From Acidobacteriota bacterium (GTDB taxonomy: Bacteria; Acidobacteriota; Blastocatellia; Pyrinomonadales; Pyrinomonadaceae), in contig QHXE01000288.1 of NCBI GenBank assembly GCA_003222835.1, positions 1 to 7,496 on the forward strand: DNA of 7,496 nt. Reading direction: 5' to 3'. Below are positions 1 through 5,891 of this stretch, one piece after another (positions within the stretch are counted from its first letter, which is position 1; every line of letters starts with the position of its first letter). Under the pieces are notes generated by a model. That model was given only the letters and a program-made list of their open reading frames with translations. It did no database searches and was not told the origin of the DNA. Position numbers and translations under genes: made by a program.

Positions 1-234
1 TTGACGGAGACGCTGAAGGTGCTGACTCCACGCCGCCGTGCGCGCTTGAATATAGTCAGCGATTTCGTTGCTGGACGACAAATCCGGCAGCGCGTGGTGA
101 TCGTAACTTCCTCTGTCATTGCGCAAGGGTAACAGCGAGACCTTCTCGGCGTGAATCTTTTCGATAAGCGAGGGCTTATGGCTAGCAGGGAGATTTGCAA
201 GCGCTTGCGGGTACTCGCTACTCCGACTCGGCTT
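1..234 (-). CDS. Partial unidentified open frame, leftmost edge, no clear start
   Basis: A minus-strand frame is open for 78 codons, from just after a stop (TGA complement at 235-237) through the left edge of the window. It contains no ATG or GTG. The only conventional alternative start is a TTG at 126, without a convincing Shine-Dalgarno sequence. The translation has a protein-like composition, with a central stretch reading SYDHHALPDLSSSNEIADY followed by a helical, Q/R-rich segment, and it is not arginine- or serine-skewed like a shadow frame. It overlaps the last codons of the transporter in a different frame, on the same strand. I do not recognise the family. It may be the start of a gene using TTG at 126, a remnant that has lost its 5' end, or chance open sequence. 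Confidence 0.35.
197..208. promoter_or_regulatory. Perfect 12-bp palindrome, LacI-family-operator-like
   Basis: The sequence GCAAGCGCTTGC is identical on both strands. It sits 9 bases beyond the transporter stop codon and about 70 bases before the possible TTG start of the left-edge frame. A central CG flanked by AAG/CTT arms is the classic form of operators bound by LacI-family regulators. No regulator gene is visible in the window and no second copy was seen. It is followed by no T-run in the minus direction, so it is a poor intrinsic terminator. A chance palindrome within coding sequence remains possible. Confidence 0.3.
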
Positions 235-2098
235 TCAGATACCACGGGGTATTAATCACCACGGTGCGCTCATCGCCTTGCAGGTACAACAGAGCTTTCA
301 ATCCGGCGCCGCGTTGGTTATGAAGCAGAGATTCGTACCAGTGTGGCTCGACTAACTCAGGAATGATTACCGCGATCAGCCGTTCGCCGTTCTCTTCTTT
401 CACCTTGTTGACGAAATCAAGAATCGGATCGTAGATCTGCCGATAAGGCGACTTGATTATCTCAAGTCGCGGCTCACAGGATTTCGCCTCACGTGCAGGC
501 TTCACAACCTTCTCGTCCCAGACTTCGCGCAGACGATCATGTCTCTCTTGCCCGGTGCTGACGTGCACCGCGGTGACTTCATCCGATAGCAGCAGAGCGA
601 AACGCAGAGCCCGTTCGGAGACTCTGTTCCATCCGTTGATTGGAATGATCACTATCGGAGGTTTCAGCTCTCTCGCCTTTAGTTCGACAGGTCGCTCAAT
701 CTCTTGAGCGATCCATCGATAATGATGGCGGATTCGCTGAAACAAAATCATCAATCCGGGAACGATGATAATAGTAATCCAGGCGCCCTCGATGAATTTG
801 GCGACGATGATGATTACCAGCGCGATTCCAGTGGCTACCGCGCCGACTCCATTTATCACCAGTGACGTGCGCGCGCCGCGGCCACGTTTCTTGCGCCAAT
901 GGAAAACCATCCCGGCCTGTGAAAACGTGAACGCGCTGAACGCCCCAACTGCAAACAAGGGAATCAGTTTTTCAGTAATGCCGTCAAAGGCAATCAGAAT
1001 CGCGGCAGACAAGACGGCCAAGGCGCTGATGCCGATCGAGAAGACCAGTCGTCTTCCGCGTTCCGCAAAGGCGTGCGGGAGAAAACTGTCCTCTGCGAGT
1101 TGTCGGCAGACACGCGGGAAGCCTGCGAAGCTGGTGTTAGCTGAGAAAGTCAAAATGAACAGGATGCTGGCAATGGCGACATAGTAAAAGAAGCCGCGTC
1201 CAGCAACCGCCGCTACCAGTTGCGACAGAATGGTTTGATAGCCTGGCTGTCGCTGGTCCATTGCGCCAATTTGATAAGCTCGACTGAGATAAGCTACGCC
1301 CATCAGCAGCAGCGCCAGGATCACCACGATGACGGTCAGTGTCCGATGGGCGTTTTCGATCTTCGGTTTCCGAAATAGTGGCACGCCATTGCTAACTGCT
1401 TCGACACCGGTCATCGCCGTGCAGCCATTGGCAAAGGTGCGCAGCAGTATCCAAGTGCTTATCGCTTGCGTCGCCGCGGGAAGCGCCGCCGGTGGTACGA
1501 CGGGCTGAGGCTGGCCGCCGCTCAACCAGACACGCCCGAAGCCAATGATCACGGTAGCTCCCAGGCATACGACGAACGCAAACGTCGGCAGGCCAAACGC
1601 TAATCCCGATTCGCGTACGCCGCGCAGATTGATGATCGTCAGTATTAATAAAACCAGCAGGCACAGCGTCAGCGTGAATCGGTGCAGCACCGGTATCGCC
1701 GATACGACCGCCGCGATTCCTGCCGAAATCCCGACGGCAACATTCAAAGTGTAATCGAGCAGTAAGGCCGCCGCGGCCAGCAATCCCGCATTCGTGCTGA
1801 GATTTTCCTTGGCCACAACATAAGCGCCACCGCCGTTTGGATAGGCCGCGATCGTCTGGCGATAAGAGACATAAAGCATTGCCAACAAGACCAGGATGGT
1901 GATCGTGATGATTGGGAGATAATGCAGCCCGGCCGCTCCGGCTGCCGCCAGGATCGTTAGTGCCGCCTCCGGCCCGTATGCAGTGGAAGAAAGTGCGTCG
2001 AGACCCAGCACCGGGACACCTGTTATCACACCGAGTTCTTGCTTCGCGGCTTCCGACGACTTCAGTGGCGGTCCCAGTATTTTGTCGAGTAACCACAT
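218..2098 (-). CDS. KimA-like APC-superfamily transporter (probable potassium/cation uptake)
   Basis: This encodes an inner-membrane transporter of 626 residues from the ATG at 2098. A TTG two codons upstream, directly after a TGA, is the only other start, and neither has a clear ribosome binding site. From memory the protein aligns along its whole length with Bacillus subtilis KimA (YdaO, about 607 residues), a proton-coupled potassium importer. Shared blocks include LDALSSTAYGPE (TM1 region), SYRQTIAAYPNGGGAY, LLLDYTLNVAVGISAG, NLRGVRESG and CTAMTGVEAVSN. About twelve hydrophobic segments occupy residues 25-460. They are followed by a cytosolic alpha/beta domain (about 480-624) resembling the USP-like tail of KimA. 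Acidic and tyrosine residues at the KimA ion site are kept (D34, Y41, D115, T230), but two positions differ (N119 and G123, where I recall Thr and Ser in KimA). Potassium is therefore likely but not certain. Another solute is possible, as in other APC permeases. No c-di-AMP riboswitch is apparent upstream. Family membership is strong; substrate is inferred. Confidence 0.9.
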   Translation of the reverse strand: MWLLDKILGPPLKSSEAAKQELGVITGVPVLGLDALSSTAYGPEAALTILAAAGAAGLHYLPIITITILVLLAMLYVSYRQTIAAYPNGGGAYVVAKENLSTNAGLLAAAALLLDYTLNVAVGISAGIAAVVSAIPVLHRFTLTLCLLVLLILTIINLRGVRESGLAFGLPTFAFVVCLGATVIIGFGRVWLSGGQPQPVVPPAALPAATQAISTWILLRTFANGCTAMTGVEAVSNGVPLFRKPKIENAHRTLTVIVVILALLLMGVAYLSRAYQIGAMDQRQPGYQTILSQLVAAVAGRGFFYYVAIASILFILTFSANTSFAGFPRVCRQLAEDSFLPHAFAERGRRLVFSIGISALAVLSAAILIAFDGITEKLIPLFAVGAFSAFTFSQAGMVFHWRKKRGRGARTSLVINGVGAVATGIALVIIIVAKFIEGAWITIIIVPGLMILFQRIRHHYRWIAQEIERPVELKARELKPPIVIIPINGWNRVSERALRFALLLSDEVTAVHVSTGQERHDRLREVWDEKVVKPAREAKSCEPRLEIIKSPYRQIYDPILDFVNKVKEENGERLIAVIIPELVEPHWYESLLHNQRGAGLKALLYLQGDERTVVINTPWYLKAESE

Positions 2099-2503
2099 GA
2101 GCAATCACAATAGCAGAAGCTTCAGCCGCAGGGGCATAGAAACGCAGAGAATAGGCCAGGAAGAATAGAATACGCCCAATTCATCTTATTCATCCCATCC
2201 GTCTGTTCTTCGCGCGCATGGTGGAAGCGAGATTGTTGGGATCAATTGCGTTATGGCACGACCATCGTCACTGAAAAGAACACATCTCCAAGCGAGATTT
2301 TCGCCGTTCGCCTGAGCCATCGGGCAAGCGGAAAAAGAAATCCAACAAGCAGCCGATCTTCGTCATTCAAGTACATTATGTGCGTCGGCTTGAGGCGATG
2401 CTGGAAGGTGAAGAATCGCGTGACTGTTTCAGGGGGCGTACCTATCGGGATGAGATCTTCGCGTCTATCGACCAGTCGCCGGCGCCGACGATCAGCAGGT
2501 TTC
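2099..2503. other. 405-base gap between transporter and methyltransferase locus
   Basis: There is no convincing gene here. A minus-strand frame ending at 2251 is open back into the methyltransferase coding region. Its non-overlapping part is rich in arginine codons and has no good start apart from an internal ATG about 45 codons before its end, so I treat it as chance or relic sequence. Bases 2121-2218 look like a low-complexity intergenic repeat unit (listed separately). The transporter promoter should lie here on the minus strand. TATTCT-like hexamers occur in 2140-2180, but no matching -35 box at proper spacing is evident. Confidence 0.5.
2121..2218. repeat. Candidate dispersed intergenic repeat
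   Basis: The stretch contains phrases typical of short non-coding units scattered between genes in some Acidobacteriota and Verrucomicrobiota genomes: a segment like GCATAGAAACGCAGAGAATA followed by TTCATCTTATTCATCCCATC. It also has an internal near-duplication, TTCATC then TTCATCCCATCC. It is unlike the surrounding coding sequence and contains no ORF. Only one copy is present in the window, so its repeat status rests on my recollection of similar sequences and is unproven. Confidence 0.25.
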
Positions 2504-3448
2504 TCACGACAATAATAGTCCGAATTTTCCCAACTCAACCAGCTTTTCCTCCAAGTCTGTGGCGAGTCCTTTAACCATCGCTTCTCTCTCAGTGTCTGGA
2601 ATTTTGGCATTCGAGTCGATCACGCGCCTGAGTTCCTGAACCAGAGCGCTTCGATCCCGCGTACCGTCCAGCAATAAAAGCAGTTGCCGCGCAATCTCGT
2701 CGTCCAGTCGCAGGCTCTCGTGACGGAGTGTGGCGACCACATTGCCTTGCTTTATCTGAAGTCGGGCGATGGGACTCGCAATTGGAAAAGCGCCAGGCTC
2801 GACGGTGTAAGCCGGCTCGTGCAGATGTAGCTCAATTACGCCAACCTCATAAGTTGTGAGCGTCACATCCGCAAGCGTCGTGGAATCCTCGGCGTTTGTA
2901 GTTGCCTCACTCGCCCCTGCCAACAGGCGAGCTTGCGTGACTAACTCTTGAAACCTGATTGCCCGTGGATAAATCCGGCCCAGATGGAGGAAGGCTGCTT
3001 TGGTTAATGGCAGATTGGTGGTAGCCGCAGCGCCATTCTTTGCGCGAAACTTTTCTACTGATTCCGATTTGATGTCCGGAGCAGAAGAATCTGGTTGGAT
3101 CCGAGACTTGATCAATAAGCCGCGGAGTCTGTCGGGATTGATTCGGCGTGACACCTCAGTTTCGCAATGACAAAGCAGGGTCTGCCGGAAGCTTCTGCCT
3201 TTCAAGAAATCGAGATATTGCTCTCTGGCAAGAGTATCTTCTTCGCCAATCTGGTCGAGTTGCCGCGCGGCCTCCTCGGTAAAGCTGCTGTCGGCTGACC
3301 GTTCGAAGTAGTCTGCCTCTGACAAGAACTGCAGACCATGTTTATGCGCCTGCGTTGCAAACTCATGGAAGTATAAGGGCACATTTACATCCGCCAGCTC
3401 GTCGTGATAAATCGACCCTTCGTCTCTCTTCAGCAATCTGTTGTTCAT
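2504..3448 (-). CDS. Regulatory and C-terminal half of a split PKMT-like methyltransferase
   Basis: This 314-residue product begins at an ATG that overlaps the stop of the catalytic ORF (ATGA, four bases). Residues about 12-49 (YHDELADVNVPLYFHEF, then HGLQFLSEADYF) are the hallmark of the methyltransferase regulatory domain found C-terminal to the SAM-binding domain in bacterial proteins of about 520-550 residues, such as the rickettsial protein lysine methyltransferases PKMT1/2. Residues about 185-314, containing ELHLHEPAYTVEP and ending LVELGKFGLLLS, match the winged-helix-like C-terminal region of the same proteins. The family motif continues upstream of this ATG in the same frame (SYANFLTE, codons at about 3449-3472), so the ATG is not the ancestral start. 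There is no Shine-Dalgarno sequence; expression would depend on re-initiation after the upstream stop. Alone it has no SAM site and could not methylate. It may be a functional separate subunit or half of a broken gene. Confidence 0.75.
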   Translation of the reverse strand: MNNRLLKRDEGSIYHDELADVNVPLYFHEFATQAHKHGLQFLSEADYFERSADSSFTEEAARQLDQIGEEDTLAREQYLDFLKGRSFRQTLLCHCETEVSRRINPDRLRGLLIKSRIQPDSSAPDIKSESVEKFRAKNGAAATTNLPLTKAAFLHLGRIYPRAIRFQELVTQARLLAGASEATTNAEDSTTLADVTLTTYEVGVIELHLHEPAYTVEPGAFPIASPIARLQIKQGNVVATLRHESLRLDDEIARQLLLLLDGTRDRSALVQELRRVIDSNAKIPDTEREAMVKGLATDLEEKLVELGKFGLLLS

Positions 3449-3516
3449 CTCAGTGAGAAAATTCGCGTAGGAGTTTGTCTGTCGGCAGCCTGGTGCTTGT
3501 CCTTTGAATGAAAGCG
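3445..3516 (-). other. Frameshift/deletion junction inside the methyltransferase gene
   Basis: Reading leftwards on the minus strand, family-like sequence in the catalytic frame ends around MRFHS (to about 3505). Family-like sequence resumes in the other frame around NSYANFLTEM (from about 3475). Intact relatives, as I recall them, have roughly 30-35 residues between these blocks; here there are about 13. A deletion of some tens of bases that is not a multiple of three explains both the shortening and the frame change. The new stop happens to overlap an ATG, which could allow coupled translation. Confidence 0.6.
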
Positions 3517-4011
3517 CATAATGTCGCGTGCTATTTCACGGAGGCGACACCCGGGATAAGCGTTATAGGAAATGTAAGCCACACCCTGAGCTGCCAGGTG
3601 CGCGCGGCAAATCGCCAGGATGCGATCCCGGACAACTTCCGGCACCCACGAAAACAATCCATGGGCGATGATGTAATCAAATTGTCCCAGCTCGCTGGGA
3701 AAAGCCATGACATCAAGCTGCTGCAGCGAGATATTTTTCAACCCCAGCGCCGCAATCAAATCCCTTCCCTGCGCGATGGCGCTTCCCGCAAGATCAACGC
3801 CGACAAAGCTACTCTCGGACAGATCGAAGGCCATGGGAATAAGGTTTCCGCCCGCGCCACATCCCATTTCAAGGACGCGACACGCTTCAACGGGCGCCGG
3901 ATTCATCCCGAGCAGAGTCGCTATCGTCGCCAGTCGATCCGGATGCGTCTGCGGATAGACGTAGGACGGATAATCGACTTCATCGTAGGCAGTACGATTG
4001 ATCACAGTCAT
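3445..4011 (-). CDS. Class I SAM-dependent methyltransferase, catalytic half of split PKMT-like protein
   Basis: This is the 188-residue catalytic domain from the ATG at 4011. That start puts TAYDEVDYPSYVYPQTHPDR near the N-terminus, as usual in the family. A TTG at 4059 would add 16 residues that do not look conserved. The SAM-binding motif I is LEMGCGAGG (about residues 47-55), with an acidic residue after strand 2 (D73), a second acid at D100, and the family signature AHGLFSWVPEVVRDR (about 116-130) and SYNAYPG (148-154). It probably methylates a protein or small-molecule substrate in the cytosol; the target is unknown. Homology to the family stops near MRFHS (about residue 169). The last 19 or so residues look out of frame, and the stop overlaps the ATG of the regulatory half. 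Intact relatives are single chains. The gene faces away from the secreted-protein pair. Confidence 0.8.
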   Translation of the reverse strand: MTVINRTAYDEVDYPSYVYPQTHPDRLATIATLLGMNPAPVEACRVLEMGCGAGGNLIPMAFDLSESSFVGVDLAGSAIAQGRDLIAALGLKNISLQQLDVMAFPSELGQFDYIIAHGLFSWVPEVVRDRILAICRAHLAAQGVAYISYNAYPGCRLREIARDIMRFHSKDKHQAADRQTPTRIFSLR

Positions 4012-4161
4012 ATTCAAAGGTATGACGTGATTATTAATCGCGAGTCCGTTGGAATTCAAACTGACTCAATTAGTAACGATCAAAAAGTTAGAAATGAAAC
4101 GTGAGACTGTGCGTCCGTTAGAAGACTCCAAAGATAGCGAGACAAACCTTTGCGATTCGCG

Positions 4162-4167
4162 TATATT
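4162..4167 (+). promoter_or_regulatory. Possible -10 box for the secreted-protein operon
   Basis: TATATT lies 35 bases before the ATG at 4203, which would leave a leader of about 30 bases. No good -35 hexamer is found 16-18 bases upstream. The 191-base divergent region between 4012 and 4202 must hold promoters for both directions, but nothing else in it stands out: it is AT-richer than the genes and has no strong inverted repeat. Confidence 0.25.
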
Positions 4168-4187
4168 TGGCGCACCCTGGTCGGCTT

Positions 4188-4193
4188 GAGAGG
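4188..4193 (+). promoter_or_regulatory. Ribosome binding site fixing the start at 4203
   Basis: GAGAGG is followed by nine bases and then ATG. This supports 4203 over the in-frame TTG at 4167. The choice also places a typical signal peptide directly at the N-terminus. Confidence 0.7.
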
Positions 4194-4202
4194 TATCTCG
4201 GT

Positions 4203-5864
4203 ATGAGGCTCCCCGTTCCTCTGACAATCATTTCAGCGCTTTCACTTTGCTGTGGATTGTTGTGCCAGCGCGCCAACGCACAAACCGAACCGGCAAAGAA
4301 GACTCCCGACGCAACCGTTTCCGGCAAAGTAACTATTAAAGGGAAGCCGATGTCTGGGGTGGTAGTCGGTCTGCGTTTAAGTGAGCCGAGCCAATTTGAT
4401 TCCCCTTTCAAGGCTACCAGCGATCAGGACGGCAAATATCGGATTACTAACGTGCCCAGTGGAAGGTATCAAGTTGCGGCGGTCGCTCCTGCCTTTGTGA
4501 TTTCGGATGTGAACAAATCATGGGGGCAGAGTTTGGTTATCGGTGAAGGCGACAACGTCGAAGGGATCGATTTCGATCTGGTAAAGGGAGGAGTAATTAC
4601 TGGAGAGGTCGTGGATGCCGATGGTCATCCCATTGTTGAAGAAAGCATCAATCTCTTGTCAGCCGATTCTCCGCGAAGCGGTGCTTCATATCATCTTGCG
4701 AGCACCGACGACCGAGGGGTTTACCGGATCTTCGGAATACGATCCGGACGTTACAAGGTCTCCGTCGGCGAGGAGAGCAACGGGATCTATTCTCGCGGTG
4801 GGAGGGGGCGTCGTTCTCTTCCGATAACGTTCCACCCCGATACGGCCGATCCTGCGAAAGCTGCGGTGATTGAGGTAGGGGAAGGCACGGAGGTGACAAA
4901 GATCGATATCACTCTCGGCCACACACCTGAAGGCTTCGCTGTGAGCGGAAGAGTAGTGGATGGAGAGACTAGCAAACCGGTGTCGGATGTTCCGATCAGT
5001 CTGACCAAGATCACGATAATTGACGCGAACGGCACGAGCGGATATGGCGGAGGCACCGACGTCCGTTCAAACGTGGACGGCGCGTTCCGGTTAGAAAAAC
5101 TGCCGGCTGGTAAGTATTCAATTTCAATCCAGCCGCCGCCGGAGTCGGATTTAAGAGCCGAGCCTGTCGCCTTTGATGTTATAGATCAAGAGGTAACGGG
5201 ACTGCTGATCAAAACTGCTACGGGAGCCAGCCTGTCGGGAATCGTAACACTTGAAGGAACGCGTGACCGCAAAAACCTGGGGGCGCCGGCGCCGTCCTGG
5301 CTCTCAGTGCATTTACGCAACGACGGCCTCCGCTTCACCTCAAGTCAATCGGCCCAGATTAAACCAGACGGCAGCTTTCGAATCGGAGGGTTATTAGCCG
5401 GGAACGTTAGCTTTTCAGTTGGATCATGGGGGCCAACAGGCAATGCCAAAGCGATTACGATCTCACGCGTCGAGCGGGATGGAGTGGTTCAGCCTAATGG
5501 CATCCAAGTCCAGAGCGGCGAACACATCTCTGGAATACGAATCGTTGCCGCCTACAGCAGCGGAAGTATTCGCGGCGTCGTGAAGGTGGAAAATGGCGCT
5601 TTGCCGCCAAGTGGGCATTTGGTCATAAGTCTCTCTAAAGTGGGAGATTCTAATGAGACCATGGGTGGCGGAACGGCCGTCGATGCGCGCGGCCACTTCT
5701 TGATCGAGGGATTGGCTGCCGGCACTTACGAAATGACGGTCTCTGCCTTCGTTCCTGAATGGCGGCAAAGACCACGAACAAGTAAACAACTCGTGGCAGT
5801 CACCGATGGAGCGGCGACGGATGTTATGCTGACAATCGATCTCACGCCACCTCCAATCCGTTAA
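4203..5864 (+). CDS. Secreted carboxypeptidase-regulatory-like repeat protein
   Basis: This is a 553-residue exported protein. Residues 1-26 form a signal peptide (MRLPVPL, a hydrophobic core, then an ANA-Q cleavage site). The mature part is made of about five beta-sandwich repeats of the carboxypeptidase D regulatory-like type, at roughly 37-97, 129-190, 245-310, 341-408 and 453-516. Each opens with a SGxV/TGEV strand and closes with a D.xGxYRIxxLPSGRYxV-like strand pair, for example DQDGKYRITNVPSGRY and TDDRGVYRIFGIRSGRY. There are no catalytic zinc-peptidase residues, no TonB plug or barrel, no transmembrane anchor and no sorting motif, so an enzymatic role is unlikely. Such proteins are abundant in Acidobacteriota and are thought to be periplasmic or extracellular binding/structural modules; their ligand is unknown. 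It shares architecture with the next gene, only 27 bases downstream, and the two are probably co-transcribed. Confidence 0.88.
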   Translation: MRLPVPLTIISALSLCCGLLCQRANAQTEPAKKTPDATVSGKVTIKGKPMSGVVVGLRLSEPSQFDSPFKATSDQDGKYRITNVPSGRYQVAAVAPAFVISDVNKSWGQSLVIGEGDNVEGIDFDLVKGGVITGEVVDADGHPIVEESINLLSADSPRSGASYHLASTDDRGVYRIFGIRSGRYKVSVGEESNGIYSRGGRGRRSLPITFHPDTADPAKAAVIEVGEGTEVTKIDITLGHTPEGFAVSGRVVDGETSKPVSDVPISLTKITIIDANGTSGYGGGTDVRSNVDGAFRLEKLPAGKYSISIQPPPESDLRAEPVAFDVIDQEVTGLLIKTATGASLSGIVTLEGTRDRKNLGAPAPSWLSVHLRNDGLRFTSSQSAQIKPDGSFRIGGLLAGNVSFSVGSWGPTGNAKAITISRVERDGVVQPNGIQVQSGEHISGIRIVAAYSSGSIRGVVKVENGALPPSGHLVISLSKVGDSNETMGGGTAVDARGHFLIEGLAAGTYEMTVSAFVPEWRQRPRTSKQLVAVTDGAATDVMLTIDLTPPPIR

Positions 5865-5891
5865 GGTTCTTTTGATGAATACCGAAAGACG

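Noticed and set aside
1..134. Plus-strand open frame ending with TAA at 132-134
   Set aside because: It is only 43 codons, with an arginine cluster typical of an antisense shadow. The minus-strand frame over the same bases looks more protein-like.
1392..2108. Long minus-strand ORF of 238 codons within the transporter gene
   Set aside because: It is a shadow in another frame, rich in R, G and H. The overlapping transporter has clear full-length family homology.
2475..2489. GC-rich imperfect dyad just after the methyltransferase stop, as a terminator
   Set aside because: The stem has a mismatch, almost no loop and no T-run after it in the minus direction, so it is not supported as an intrinsic terminator.
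2105..2503. c-di-AMP (ydaO-type) riboswitch upstream of the KimA-like gene
   Set aside because: B. subtilis kimA has one, so I looked for it. The minus-strand leader shows none of the conserved riboswitch core I would expect and no expression-platform hairpin followed by T's.
2251..2610. Minus-strand ORF of 119 codons overlapping the end of the methyltransferase regulatory half
   Set aside because: Its first third is an out-of-frame reading of the methyltransferase gene and the middle is a run of arginines. No family is recognisable. Only the last 45 or so residues look protein-like, and they have no supported start.
3508..4104. Plus-strand ORF of 198 codons opposite the methyltransferase
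   Set aside because: It is antisense to recognisable SAM-methyltransferase motifs, has a shadow-like composition and shows no domain of its own.
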